Counted from the stretch's first letter, positions 52,722-61,461 are shown. The stretch: 64,000 bases of DNA from Desulfonatronum thioautotrophicum (GCF_000934745.1 NZ_KN882169.1:4039-68038); one strand, 5' to 3'. The notes: generated by a model not told the origin, from the sequence alone. Numbers and translations: made by a program.

Positions 52722-54398
52722 ATGGTCCGGATCTTTGCTTGGTTGGGGATAGTGGTCTTGCTGATGGCCGGGCTGGTTTTGAGCGTTTCCACTCCGGCCC
52801 AGGCCCGCAAGGGTGACGTCCATTTCGTGGAGACGGATGTGGATTTGAACGCCGACGGATCAGCGGTGGTGGCCTATACGGTGCAGTGGCGGGTGGTGGG
52901 GGACAGGTTGCGCGGGTTTGTGTTTTCCGGGAATGATCGGTTGGCGGTGGGGCGGTTCAGCGACGGATCCCATGCCGTGGATGACGCCGGGAACCGATAC
53001 GGCCTGGAAATCAACCGTTTGCAGCGCGATGCCTATGAAATCCTCCTGGAGCGCGGGCAGGGGGTGCGTTCCGGGCATGTGACCTATCGGTTCTGGTTTC
53101 CCACCAACTTTGCCCAGGCCGGATACGTGGAGCCGACCACGGCGGCGGATGGGCGGGAGCTGGTGGTCTTTAACTGGTCCCCGGTGCAGTGGGACGAGGC
53201 GGAGCGCCAGCGCCACTACACCTTGCGGTTGCATACGCCCCACGAGCTCCCGGCGAACGTCCAGGACGTCAGGGGCTATGTCCTGGAAAACGACCTCGTG
53301 CTCACCGAGCCCTGGGTCAACGAACGGTACCGCATTGATTACCAGCGGGGCGAGCACGATCGGTTGGTGCTGCTGTTTCACCGGAGTGCGCCCGGGAATC
53401 GGTATCATATGCGGGTGCAGATTTATCTGCCCGCGGCTTGGTTTGACGTGGCCGCCATGCAGGTCGCGCCGACGGGGGTGGTTGGGCAGGCAGTGGATTC
53501 CTTGCGCGAGTTGACCGGCATGGGCCGTTCGGAGCATGGGGCTCAGTCGCTGTTTTCCGGAGTCAATGCTCGCTTCATTCCCGGCGCGGTGGTGCTTTTG
53601 GCTCTTTTCTACCTGTTGATGGTCGGCAAGCAGCGGTCCATGGTCAAGGCCCATCGCGGGCTGAACGCCATTCGCTGGGACGCTTTGGATTGGACCCCGC
53701 CCAAACTGGTGCTGTCCAATTTTCGGGTCAAAGACAAGGTATGCAAGGACTTGAGCCCCCTGGAGGCAGCCTTTTATCTGGAGATTCCCTTTCGCCAGAT
53801 TCTGAGCGCCATGTTTACGTCTTTGGTTCGGGAAGGGTATCTGGAGGTGGTGGCGGAGCAGCCCACGCTTCAGGCCAAGGTTCTGCGTCCTCCGGATGCC
53901 CAGTTGGACATCTACGAGCGGATGTTCATCCATGCCTTTGCCAATGACGGGCAGCTTTCTCAGCAGGAGCTGGAGGAAATCATGAACATGGCCGTGCGGG
54001 CCGTGCAGCAAAAGGCCTGGGATTGCGACGTCGCGGCCACCCAGGCCTTTTGGCGGGAGCGCATTGCCGGATACGAACCCGAGATCCGCGAAACAGCCGC
54101 CAGGGAGAATCGCTGGCAGGATACCGAATATAATCGCTGGTATTACTGGTACCACAACGGCCATCCCCGCTATCAGCGGCGTTATGCCTGCCGGGAAAAC
54201 CCGTGGCGACACGAAGCGGCCATTCCCGTGGACAGTGATCACCTCCAGCGCAGCTTCATCAACACGTCGCCAAGCTTTGACATGAACGTTTGTCACGACG
54301 CCTGCCATTCCGCGTGTCACTCGGCGTGCCACTCCGCGTGCCATTCGGCCTGTCATTCCGCCTGTCACTCGGCGTGCGTCAGCGGCGGATCACGATGA
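52722..54398 (+). CDS. DUF2207-like membrane protein with C-terminal CHSA repeat (putative rSAM substrate)
   Basis: 558 residues from the ATG at 52722 (GAGAGGTGAAG upstream). Signal peptide to about residue 25 (LGIVVLLMAGLVLSVSTPAQA), then a DUF2207-like ectodomain (~26-284; RFWFPTNFAQAGYVEP) and one TM segment near 286-303 (VVLLALFYLLMVG). A cytoplasmic half follows, with a domain at ~325-440 (LSPLEAAFYLEIPFRQILSAM) and a basic/aromatic stretch (NRWYYWYHNGHPRYQRRY). Residues 524-552 are one CHDA, six CHSA and a closing Cys. The tail should face the cytosol. It overlaps the maturase by ATGA. I infer it is the substrate of that enzyme; metal binding is an alternative. Confidence 0.8.
   Translation: MVRIFAWLGIVVLLMAGLVLSVSTPAQARKGDVHFVETDVDLNADGSAVVAYTVQWRVVGDRLRGFVFSGNDRLAVGRFSDGSHAVDDAGNRYGLEINRLQRDAYEILLERGQGVRSGHVTYRFWFPTNFAQAGYVEPTTAADGRELVVFNWSPVQWDEAERQRHYTLRLHTPHELPANVQDVRGYVLENDLVLTEPWVNERYRIDYQRGEHDRLVLLFHRSAPGNRYHMRVQIYLPAAWFDVAAMQVAPTGVVGQAVDSLRELTGMGRSEHGAQSLFSGVNARFIPGAVVLLALFYLLMVGKQRSMVKAHRGLNAIRWDALDWTPPKLVLSNFRVKDKVCKDLSPLEAAFYLEIPFRQILSAMFTSLVREGYLEVVAEQPTLQAKVLRPPDAQLDIYERMFIHAFANDGQLSQQELEEIMNMAVRAVQQKAWDCDVAATQAFWRERIAGYEPEIRETAARENRWQDTEYNRWYYWYHNGHPRYQRRYACRENPWRHEAAIPVDSDHLQRSFINTSPSFDMNVCHDACHSACHSACHSACHSACHSACHSACVSGGSR
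54291..54377 (+). repeat. In-frame 12-bp repeat encoding Cys-His-(Ser/Asp)-Ala
   Basis: Seven 12-bp units plus a final TGC, within the 3' end of the DUF2207-like gene. Codons for each residue vary between units (TGT/TGC, CAC/CAT, TCC/TCG, GCG/GCC), while the peptide is invariant apart from one Asp in the first unit. Confidence 0.9.
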
Positions 54399-55903
54399 GA
54401 CGACCATCCCGGCTGGGCACATGGCTTGCCAGTTGGCGGGAAAGAATCGCAAGTCCGCGGACACCGGCCGCCGTGCCTCCGGATTTGGCCTGGGTGGATG
54501 AATTCATTGCCAATGTTCGGCCTTATGTCGTGGTCCGTCTGGAGGACAACCTGTTGATCCGGATGCCGAATCAGGCCCATAAACTGAACCCCGAAGGCGC
54601 CGGGATTCTGCACTACCTATTGGGTGGTGGCCGGGTGGCGGAGATCGTCGCCCGGATCAATGCGGAACATGACAAGAACGGACGAAATACCAGCCACGAC
54701 CTTCATCGACCGCTTCGCGATGTGGCCTTGTTTTTGGATGCGGTGCGGCGCTGTCTTTCCGGTGAGTTGCGTGAGGACACCGTCACCTGCGCCGTGGAGG
54801 TCAGGCCCCTGGAGGTCGGGTTCAGCGACTTGCCGGTTTTGTCCGAAGTGGCGCTGACCGACCAGTGCAATCTGCGCTGTGTGTTTTGCTATGCCGGATG
54901 TGCCGGAGCATGCGGCCGTTCACCGGAAGACGGTGATGGCCCGATCATGCGCACAGCCCAGGTGAAGATGGTTTTGGAACGAATCAGGAATCAAGCCCGG
55001 GTTCCGTCGGTCAGCTTTACCGGCGGAGAACCCACGCTGCGGGGAGATCTCCCGGAGCTGGTCGCGTTCGCCGCCAAGGATCTGGGCATGCGGGTCAACC
55101 TGATCACCAATGGCACACGCGTGTCCAAACATTTGGCCGGGGTCTTGGCTGATGCCGGATTGGCCTCGGCCCAAGTGAGCATAGAAGGTCCGGACGCGCT
55201 GACCCACGATCGGGTGACCCAGGTTGCGGGGTCGTTTGAACGATCCTGCGCGGCTGTTGCCCATTTTCAAGAGGCCGGCATCACCGTGCATTGCAACACC
55301 ACCATCAACCGCCGCAATCTGGGGATGGTGGATAAAATGCCCGGCTTTGCCCGGAATCAGCTGGGGCTGGAGCGGTTGAGCATGAACATGGTCATTCCGG
55401 CCGGAAACGCGAGCCAGGAGGGGATTGGATTTGCATCTCCCCTGATCCGGTACACGGACACGGCTCCGGTGATCCTGGCTGTGCAACAGGCCGCGGTCCT
55501 GGCGGGCGTGGAATTCATGTGGTACTCGCCCACGCCCCTGTGCCTGTTCAATCCCATTACCGCGGACTTGGGCAACAAAGGCTGCAGCGCGTGTGACGGT
55601 CTGCTTTCCGTGGACCCTCGAGGCCGGATTTTACCCTGTTCCTCCTGTGACGACCCCATGGGTGACCTGCTCCAGGAGGACTTCCAGACCATCTGGAATC
55701 GTCCGGCCGCCACGGCCTACCGCGGTAAAAACTTTGCCCATCCCGCATGCCGGGAGTGTGAGCACTTCGCCTTTTGTCATGGCGGCTGCCCACTGTATTG
55801 GCGGCACTTTGGCTTTGACGAACTGGCAAGGGCCAAGGGCTTTACGCATCATCCGCCGCCACGCATTCCCTGCGTACCGACGTCACCAATTTCAATCGCT
55901 TGA
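54395..55903 (+). CDS. Radical SAM/SPASM peptide maturase with PqqD-like N-terminal domain
   Basis: 502 residues from the ATG at 54395, coupled to the preceding gene by ATGA. An N-terminal ~90-residue region (VRLEDNLLIRMPNQAHKLNPEGAGILHYLLGG) resembles the PqqD/RRE peptide-recognition fold. The radical SAM cluster is C158, C162, C165 (CNLRCVFC), with FTGGEPTLRGDLPEL and the strand LITNGT. The SPASM region has CSACDG, PCSSCDDPMGDLL and CRECEHFAFCHGGCP, enough cysteines for two auxiliary clusters. An additional cysteine cluster (YAGCAGACGRS) follows the radical SAM motif. RRE plus SPASM beside a Cys-repeat protein indicates a RiPP-type maturase, inferred to form crosslinks on the CHSA tail. Confidence 0.88.
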   Translation: MRRPSRLGTWLASWRERIASPRTPAAVPPDLAWVDEFIANVRPYVVVRLEDNLLIRMPNQAHKLNPEGAGILHYLLGGGRVAEIVARINAEHDKNGRNTSHDLHRPLRDVALFLDAVRRCLSGELREDTVTCAVEVRPLEVGFSDLPVLSEVALTDQCNLRCVFCYAGCAGACGRSPEDGDGPIMRTAQVKMVLERIRNQARVPSVSFTGGEPTLRGDLPELVAFAAKDLGMRVNLITNGTRVSKHLAGVLADAGLASAQVSIEGPDALTHDRVTQVAGSFERSCAAVAHFQEAGITVHCNTTINRRNLGMVDKMPGFARNQLGLERLSMNMVIPAGNASQEGIGFASPLIRYTDTAPVILAVQQAAVLAGVEFMWYSPTPLCLFNPITADLGNKGCSACDGLLSVDPRGRILPCSSCDDPMGDLLQEDFQTIWNRPAATAYRGKNFAHPACRECEHFAFCHGGCPLYWRHFGFDELARAKGFTHHPPPRIPCVPTSPISIA

Positions 55904-55915
55904 AAAGGCTGATCC

Positions 55916-56935
55916 ATGAACACCACCACCTCCGGCACACCCCCCATTGCCCGTTCATCCGGTTCCGAGTCGCCTGTCGCCTTGTCTCTGGAAGAGCGCG
56001 GCATCGTTGTGTTTCACCTCTGGCCGTTCATGGCCTACGGCAGACGGTTGGCTCTCTCCTTCGCCCTGATCATCGCCGGCCTTGTGATCCAGGCTTTAAC
56101 CGGTTCTTTCGTGACCGGAGTTCTGCCGTTGCTGGCCGGCTCGGTACTGCTTTGCGTTCAAGGGTATCATAACCGGGTGGAAAGCGGCCGCTTCAGCCCG
56201 GATTCGGACTGGGAGAGCGTGGATATCCAGCGTCTGCATGAACTCCAGGAACTGGATCGGAAAATGCTGCGCTGGAACCGCTCGGCCATGGACGTGACCA
56301 ATACACTGGGGTTGATAACCTTGGGCGTTATCGCGGCTCCGACGGCCTACGCGATTGTTCATTATCTGGAATACGGGTTCGCGCCATTCCCGCCTGAGGT
56401 CCGGCTCCTGCTGTTCAATGCCCTGATCTTGTTGGGACCACATTGGATAACCGGTACCCGACGCATTCTGCGGCTGCCCAAGATGATGGTCAAGGTGGAG
56501 GCGCTGGAAGCCATTATCAGCAGTGCCCGACAAGAGATCAACGAGGACCAGGTCACGGTGATGATGCTCCTACGCGGGGAGGCGAAGATTCCGGAGGATG
56601 TCAAACTGCGCATCCAAATTCCGGATGCGCCGGAGACCTTCCTGGGCATGTACGTTCAGGTGGTGACCAACGACGTCAAGGGCACGAGCTATCCCTATGC
56701 CTACGTGGTTTTGGTGGCCAGGCCGGGCTTTGGCCTGGAGACGTCCACCAGGGATATTACCTTGCCCATGGGCGTGATCAAGGAATTCAAGGTGGAAAAC
56801 AATGTGGAAGTACTGGTCATCCGTCAACACACCACCAAAACCAGCGGATACCATACCAAAGCGACTGACGCGGCAAGAATTTTCAGCGCCGGACTCGCCA
56901 TGGCCAAATCGGCGGTGCGGTCCAGCCGCTCTTGA
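55916..56935 (+). CDS. Membrane protein, third gene of rSAM locus
   Basis: A 339-residue protein 12 bp after the maturase, so very likely in its operon. There are four hydrophobic segments in two pairs, near residues 40-78 (LALSFALIIAGLVIQAL and GVLPLLAGSVLLCVQG) and 122-170 (LGLITLGVIAAPTAYAIV and LLLFNALILLGPHWI). A soluble C-terminal domain follows from about 185, predicted alpha/beta (VEALEAIISSARQEINEDQV to DVKGTSYPYAYVVLVARPG). Family not recognised. It could be a transport or assembly partner of the CHSA protein. Confidence 0.75.
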   Translation: MNTTTSGTPPIARSSGSESPVALSLEERGIVVFHLWPFMAYGRRLALSFALIIAGLVIQALTGSFVTGVLPLLAGSVLLCVQGYHNRVESGRFSPDSDWESVDIQRLHELQELDRKMLRWNRSAMDVTNTLGLITLGVIAAPTAYAIVHYLEYGFAPFPPEVRLLLFNALILLGPHWITGTRRILRLPKMMVKVEALEAIISSARQEINEDQVTVMMLLRGEAKIPEDVKLRIQIPDAPETFLGMYVQVVTNDVKGTSYPYAYVVLVARPGFGLETSTRDITLPMGVIKEFKVENNVEVLVIRQHTTKTSGYHTKATDAARIFSAGLAMAKSAVRSSRS

Positions 56936-57053
56936 CGTTTCCGTAGAGTGGCTTATGACCATGGAACGGTCCGGCACAGGCATTGTGCGGGACGTTCCCC
57001 CTTCCTGATGGATTTTTTCCGGTATCTTTTTTTGCTTTCTATAAGGATTGCCC

Positions 57054-57578
57054 ATGACCGAATACGCAACCAGGGAAGACCTCGGCAAGTACTTTGACGA
57101 CATCAAGGCCCTTTTTCGTGAAACGGATCGCAAGTTCAAGGAAACGGACCGGAAGATATCCAGTCTGGGCGACCGCCTGGGTGAATTTGCCCAGGAGATG
57201 GTCCGGCCTGCCGTGGTTCGATTGTTTCAGGACCGGGGTTACGATGTCCACGTCGTGTCACCCAATGTGAGCATTCAGCGTGACGGCGAGGCCATGGAGA
57301 TCGACCTCTTGGTCACCAACGATAACGTGGCCCTGGTCGTGGAATGCAAGAGCCGACTCGGCGTGGAGGACGTCCGGGAGCATCTGGTGCGCTTGGAGAA
57401 AATCAAACGGTTGATGCCCAGGCTTCAGGAGAGTCGGATTATGGGCGCGGTGGCCGGGATGGTGGTTCTCGAAGAGGCGGCCCGGTATGCCTGCCACCAG
57501 GGGCTGTTCGTCCTGGCCCAGAGCGGCGATGCCGTGATCATTCGTAATGACGACCAGTTCCAGCCCAGGGAATGGTAA
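57054..57578 (+). CDS. DUF3782-like PD-(D/E)XK nuclease-fold protein
   Basis: 174 residues from the ATG at 57054 (AAGGA upstream; TTG 57048 is an alternative). A charged helical N-terminus (RETDRKFKETDRKISSLGDRL) precedes a nuclease-like core: AMEIDLLVTNDNVALVVECKSRLG gives the E-D-ExK pattern. Such proteins are usually small, solitary and of unknown function. Its 3' end nearly meets the next gene. Confidence 0.75.
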   Translation: MTEYATREDLGKYFDDIKALFRETDRKFKETDRKISSLGDRLGEFAQEMVRPAVVRLFQDRGYDVHVVSPNVSIQRDGEAMEIDLLVTNDNVALVVECKSRLGVEDVREHLVRLEKIKRLMPRLQESRIMGAVAGMVVLEEAARYACHQGLFVLAQSGDAVIIRNDDQFQPREW

Positions 57579-57592
57579 GGAAGAAAAAAAAC

Positions 57593-58948
57593 ATGATGAA
57601 AAACATGCAGCACCATGACGTTGACTTTGCGCAACGAATCAGGACCCGGTCCATGACACGCCGGGATTTTATGTGGTTGGCCACAGTGGGTACCGCCGGT
57701 TTGGCCACTGGTTGCGCCGTCAATCCGGTCACTGGACGGCAGCAGTTTATGCTCATGTCCGAGACCCAGGAAATCACCCTGGACCAGCAGCACTCGCCGC
57801 ACCAATTTTCCGCGGATTACGGTGCTGTTCAGGACATCCGTCTGAACGAGTACATTTCCACGGTGGGGGAGAGTCTTGCAAGCTCGACGCACCGTCCGCA
57901 CATGCCGTATTCGTTTCGGTGCGTCAACGCGACCTATGTCAACGCCTATACGTTTCCGGCCGGAAGCATGGCCACCACACGAGGGATTATGCTGGAGATG
58001 CAGGACGAGGCGGAGCTGGCCGGACTTTTGGGCCATGAGCTGGGCCATGTCAACGCCCGACATACCGCCGCGCGGATGTCCACGGCTGTCTTGACCAGCA
58101 TGCTGTTGCTGGGGGGGGCAGTGGTCCTGGCCTCCCAGGGCGAAACCTGGGGGGCGGTGGCCGCCGGGCTTGGCGGGGTCGCTGCGGGAGCGCTTTTGGC
58201 CCATTACAGCCGAAGCGATGAGCGTCAGGCGGACAACCTGGGCATGGAGTACATGACCAGAGCCAACTATAATCCAGATGGCATGGTCGGCTTGATGGAT
58301 GTGCTCCGTAAAATGCAAAAGAATAGGCCTTCAGCCATTGAGATGATGTTTTCCACCCATCCGATGAGCGATGAGCGCTATGAAACCGCCGTCCGGGAGG
58401 CCGATACCACATTCCGACATGCCCGGAACCAGCCGGTTTACCGGGAGCGGTACATGGATCATACCGCTGGGCTGCGGCGGATCCAAGGGGCCATCGAGCA
58501 GATGCAGGAAGGCGAAAAGCTGATGCGCCAGGAGCGATTGCCTCAGGCGGAGAATGCCCTGGATGACGCCCTGCGCCAGGCTCCGGAGGACTATGCCGGA
58601 CTGGTGATGATGGCCAAATGCCAGCTGGCCATGGATCGGCCGCAGCGGGCTGAATTTTTTGCGGATAAGGCCCGGAATGTCTATCCCACCGAAGCCCAGG
58701 CCCACCATATCAGCGGCGTGGCCAAGCTGAGCCAGAAGCGGTTTGAAGAGGCCTTTGAGCAGTTTGATCAATATGAACGCCTTCTTCCTGGCAACCCGAA
58801 CACGATTTTTTTGAAGGGGTTCTCCCAGGAAGCCATGGGCCACAGGACGCAGGCTGCCCAGGAGTACCGGCGCTTCCTGGAGAGAGTGCGCCAAGGGGAG
58901 AAAGCGGAATACGCCCACTCGCGGTTGGTGGAGTGGGGGATGCTCTGA
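57593..58948 (+). CDS. M48-family metallopeptidase with TPR region, Tat lipoprotein
   Basis: 451 residues from the ATG at 57593 (AAGGAAG upstream). RSMTRRDFMWLATVGTAGLATGC has a twin-arginine motif and a lipobox Cys. The peptidase has the zinc motif HELGHVNARH and the third ligand region SRSDERQADNLGMEYM. From about residue 290 a TPR-like helical repeat region follows (EGEKLMRQERLPQAENALDDALRQ). It resembles BepA, a periplasmic protease/chaperone for outer-membrane protein assembly. The Tat-type signal is unusual for BepA. Confidence 0.88.
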   Translation: MMKNMQHHDVDFAQRIRTRSMTRRDFMWLATVGTAGLATGCAVNPVTGRQQFMLMSETQEITLDQQHSPHQFSADYGAVQDIRLNEYISTVGESLASSTHRPHMPYSFRCVNATYVNAYTFPAGSMATTRGIMLEMQDEAELAGLLGHELGHVNARHTAARMSTAVLTSMLLLGGAVVLASQGETWGAVAAGLGGVAAGALLAHYSRSDERQADNLGMEYMTRANYNPDGMVGLMDVLRKMQKNRPSAIEMMFSTHPMSDERYETAVREADTTFRHARNQPVYRERYMDHTAGLRRIQGAIEQMQEGEKLMRQERLPQAENALDDALRQAPEDYAGLVMMAKCQLAMDRPQRAEFFADKARNVYPTEAQAHHISGVAKLSQKRFEEAFEQFDQYERLLPGNPNTIFLKGFSQEAMGHRTQAAQEYRRFLERVRQGEKAEYAHSRLVEWGML

Positions 58949-59055
58949 TCCGATAACCGTTGCTTCCTGCTTCTTCAGAGATTATTGGGACTCGCTGTAT
59001 GGACCACTGGAAGCGTCTGCAGAAGTCGTTAACCACCTGAAATGGATCATCCCCC

Positions 59056-59262
59056 ATGGCCCGCCTGCTGATCTTCGCCGGACTGCTGCTTATCGCAACA
59101 GGTATGGTCTGGCACTTTGCCCCCTGGCTGCTGAACTGGTTTGGCAAGCTGCCCGGGGATATACGCTATGCGTCGGAACGGACCAGGTTCTTTTTCCCGA
59201 TAACCTCCATGCTCATCGTCAGCATTGTCGTGACACTCTTGCTGAATTTGTTCCGAAGGTGA
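59056..59262 (+). CDS. DUF2905 family small membrane protein
   Basis: A 68-residue protein with two hydrophobic segments (LLIFAGLLLIATGMVWHF and FPITSMLIVSIVVTLLLNLF) around a short loop with KLPGDIRYASERTRFFFP, the DUF2905 signature. Function unknown. It stands alone between the M48 gene and the ADP-ribosylglycohydrolase. Confidence 0.85.
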   Translation: MARLLIFAGLLLIATGMVWHFAPWLLNWFGKLPGDIRYASERTRFFFPITSMLIVSIVVTLLLNLFRR

Positions 59263-59308
59263 CAAGGCGTTTTTGGGTTGACTTTTCTCAATCCTGTCGG
59301 ACAGATCA

Positions 59309-60250
59309 ATGATTGTAGAACAGCGTGATCGTGCTCAGGGTTGCCTCCTGGGTCAATTGGTTGGTGACGCACTGGGCAGCCTGGTGGAATTTCAGGCCCC
59401 GGACCGGATTCTGCTGGAATATCCCAATGGGGTGCGGGAGATGGCAGACGGCGGGACGTTCAACACTCTCGCCGGCCAACCAACGGACGATTCAGAAATG
59501 GCACTTGCTTTAGCCCGAACCCTGGTGGAGCAGGGGGGCTACGATGCTGAGGCCGTGCTCAGGGCCTATAGGACCTGGCTTGATTCCCAACCTTTCGATT
59601 GCGGGGCAACCATCAGGAAAGGCCTTTCCGGTCATTCGGACCCGGAAAGTCAGGCCAACGGCGCACTGATGCGCATCAGCCCCCTGGGGATTTTCGGTGT
59701 CAATCATGGGCTGGAGCAGGTGGCCGACTGGGCGGCCCAGGATGCCATGTTGACCCACCCCCATCCGATTTGTCTGCAGATTAACGCTTTGTTCACCATG
59801 ACTATCACCCACGCCGTGCGTACTGGAACCGGTCCAAAAGAGCTGATTCACGAGATGCTCCTGTGGGCGGACAAAATGGGTGTGGATTCGATTTTGTTTC
59901 GGGTCATCAAGGCCTCCATCAACATGCCGCCACGAAATTATACCCAGCAACAGGGCTGGGTGCTCATCGCTTTTGGCAATGCTGTTTGGCAACTACTCAA
60001 TGCTCCTTCCTTCGAGGAGGGAGTCGTGGATACGGTTATGCGCGGCGGAGACACGGACACCAACGCGGCTGTTTGCGGAGCGCTGCTGGGTGCTGTCTAT
60101 GGCCTGCAGGCCATTCCTCACCAATGGCGGGATGCCGTCCTGAATTGTCGACCGGAAGCAGGCCGACCTGGTGTCTACAGACCTCGGTCGAAAACCTACT
60201 GGCCGGTAGATGCGTTAGAGCTGGCGGAACAACTCACAAATTCGGGCTGA
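59309..60250 (+). CDS. ADP-ribosylglycohydrolase family protein
   Basis: A 313-residue ARH/DraG-type hydrolase that removes ADP-ribose from proteins or small molecules using two Mg2+ ions. Metal-binding motifs are visible: TDDSEMALALAR near residue 60, and RGGDTDTNAAVCGALLG near 250, with GCLLGQLVGDALGSLVEF at the N-terminus. No matching ADP-ribosyltransferase (DraT/PARP) lies in the window. The target is unknown. Confidence 0.9.
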   Translation: MIVEQRDRAQGCLLGQLVGDALGSLVEFQAPDRILLEYPNGVREMADGGTFNTLAGQPTDDSEMALALARTLVEQGGYDAEAVLRAYRTWLDSQPFDCGATIRKGLSGHSDPESQANGALMRISPLGIFGVNHGLEQVADWAAQDAMLTHPHPICLQINALFTMTITHAVRTGTGPKELIHEMLLWADKMGVDSILFRVIKASINMPPRNYTQQQGWVLIAFGNAVWQLLNAPSFEEGVVDTVMRGGDTDTNAAVCGALLGAVYGLQAIPHQWRDAVLNCRPEAGRPGVYRPRSKTYWPVDALELAEQLTNSG

Positions 60251-60363
60251 CTTTTCTTGTTGAAGTAAGCAATTCAGCTCATCACTACAGCGAAACTTTG
60301 TTTTTCCTTCAGAAAATGTCCAGGATCGGCCCACGGAATACACGGAAAAACACGGATTTAATG

Positions 60364-60404
60364 AAAAAAGCCACGCTCAGTTGGGACTGAGCGTGGCTTT
60401 TTAA
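60364..60404. terminator. Rho-independent terminator
   Basis: AAAAAAGCCACGCTCAG pairs with CTGAGCGTGGCTTTTT around a 5-nt loop (TTGGG-A). It lies between the rightward ARH gene and the leftward tRNA genes and can work in both directions. Confidence 0.9.
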
Positions 60405-60490
60405 AATGAGGATGGTAAACAGAGCCTGTGAATTGATTTCAAAAAACGTCGATTTTTGAAGTAGGAACCGCTCGCCTGTAAAACATAGCT

Positions 60491-60566
60491 TGGCGTCCCC
60501 AGCGGGGTTTGAACCCGCGCTACCGGCGTGAGAGGCCGGCGTCCTAGGCCACTAGACGATGGGGAC
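60491..60566 (-). tRNA. tRNA-Glu (CTC)
   Basis: The reverse complement reads GTCCCCATCGTCTAGTGGCC at its 5' end and ends with CGCCA. The acceptor GTCCCCA/TGGGGAC pairs, the T-loop is GGTTCAAAC, and the anticodon stem CCGGC/GCCGG encloses loop CTCTCAC, so the anticodon is CTC. CCA is encoded. Confidence 0.95.
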
Positions 60567-60572
60567 ATGATG

Positions 60573-60648
60573 TGGTGGGTCGTGAAGGACTCGAACCTTC
60601 GACTCTCTGCTTAAAAGGCAGATACTCTACCGACTGAGTTAACGACCC
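60573..60648 (-). tRNA. tRNA-Lys (TTT)
   Basis: The reverse complement begins GGGTCGTTAACTCAGTCGGT. The anticodon loop is CTTTTAA, so the anticodon is TTT. The T-loop is GGTTCGAGT, the acceptor pairs GGGTCGT with ACGACCC, and CCA is encoded. Six bases separate it from tRNA-Glu, with the Lys gene promoter-proximal. Confidence 0.95.
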
Positions 60649-60693
60649 CCAAAACAGTCACATTTAATGATTATCGAATCAAGTGTCAAGCCG

Positions 60694-61395
60694 TTATGTC
60701 GTGAGAATGTTGGCTACCGGATAGGTCTGGATGAAAATTTTCTCGGCGTCGTTATCCTGAATGACGATGCGAATCGCGAAAATCACCTCCAAATCCATAC
60801 CAGTCGGTACTCTAAGCGGGGAGTTGACTCTCCGGAATCGTTGGATTTCAAAGCTCAGCTCGTTCTCATCTCCCTGGGCTTCGATCACGGATGCTTCCTG
60901 AGTGATGAAGTAAACCCGGATTGAGCCGGAAAGCGTATCATCGGACAAGTTGTTCAGTTCAAATGAGATGCGCAGGCTTTCCTCAGCCTTTTGGAGTTGA
61001 AGGTTGTTCACGCCAGCCATTTCCAGGTCGTGTGTGACGAAAAGATCCTGGAGGTTGACCACCTGGGGAAGGCTCGCGCGTTCCCTGGTTACTGTGTTGA
61101 ACAGGTCATGCATTTCTACTGGATCATTGGTCTTGAGAATTTCCTGCACATTTTTCAGGCGTTCGAGTTCAAAGGATTGTTGGGCAAGGCGGTCGCGCAG
61201 TTCAGCATTCTCATTGGCCATTTCAAGGTGGTTGCCCCAAGTGTAAATTGCGGTCGCGGCCCCGCCCAGAGCGACAACTGTCAACACCACCAGTGCGCAC
61301 AAAAACATCCAGATCCAGAAAACGCGCAGCCGAAACCGTCGGACACGACTGTCATCACGCATTAAGATCAGATTGATTTTGTCGTCCTTGCCCAC
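60694..61395 (-). CDS. Single-span membrane protein with coiled coil
   Basis: 233 residues from a GTG at 61395, with GGGAG seven bases before it; a TTG at 61401 is less likely. A basic cytosolic start (RDDSRVRRFRLRVF) precedes one TM segment (IWMFLCALVVLTVVALGGAATAI), then a coiled coil (ENAELRDRLAQQSFELERLKNVQEIL). A beta-rich extracytoplasmic domain (LRISFELNNLSDDTLSGSIRVYF) follows. The arrangement resembles cell-envelope proteins of the M23-peptidase-like or FtsB type, but no family is assigned. Confidence 0.75.
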   Translation of the reverse strand: MGKDDKINLILMRDDSRVRRFRLRVFWIWMFLCALVVLTVVALGGAATAIYTWGNHLEMANENAELRDRLAQQSFELERLKNVQEILKTNDPVEMHDLFNTVTRERASLPQVVNLQDLFVTHDLEMAGVNNLQLQKAEESLRISFELNNLSDDTLSGSIRVYFITQEASVIEAQGDENELSFEIQRFRRVNSPLRVPTGMDLEVIFAIRIVIQDNDAEKIFIQTYPVANILTT

Positions 61396-61461
61396 GTTCA
61401 ACTCCCTGCGATCTTGGAGGTATTCGGTCCGTGACGTTTTCCTTGGAAGGAAACAACCGCC

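Noticed and set aside
52860-54368. 502-codon open frame opposite the CHSA-repeat protein
   Set aside because: The coding strand has signal peptide, TM segment and operon overlap; the antisense frame has none.
54291-54377. CRISPR-like or slippage microsatellite
   Set aside because: It is in frame, codons vary synonymously, and the unit encodes an invariant tetrapeptide.
60491-60648. Integration site at the tRNA pair
   Set aside because: No integrase, duplicated tRNA 3' end or mobile gene lies nearby.
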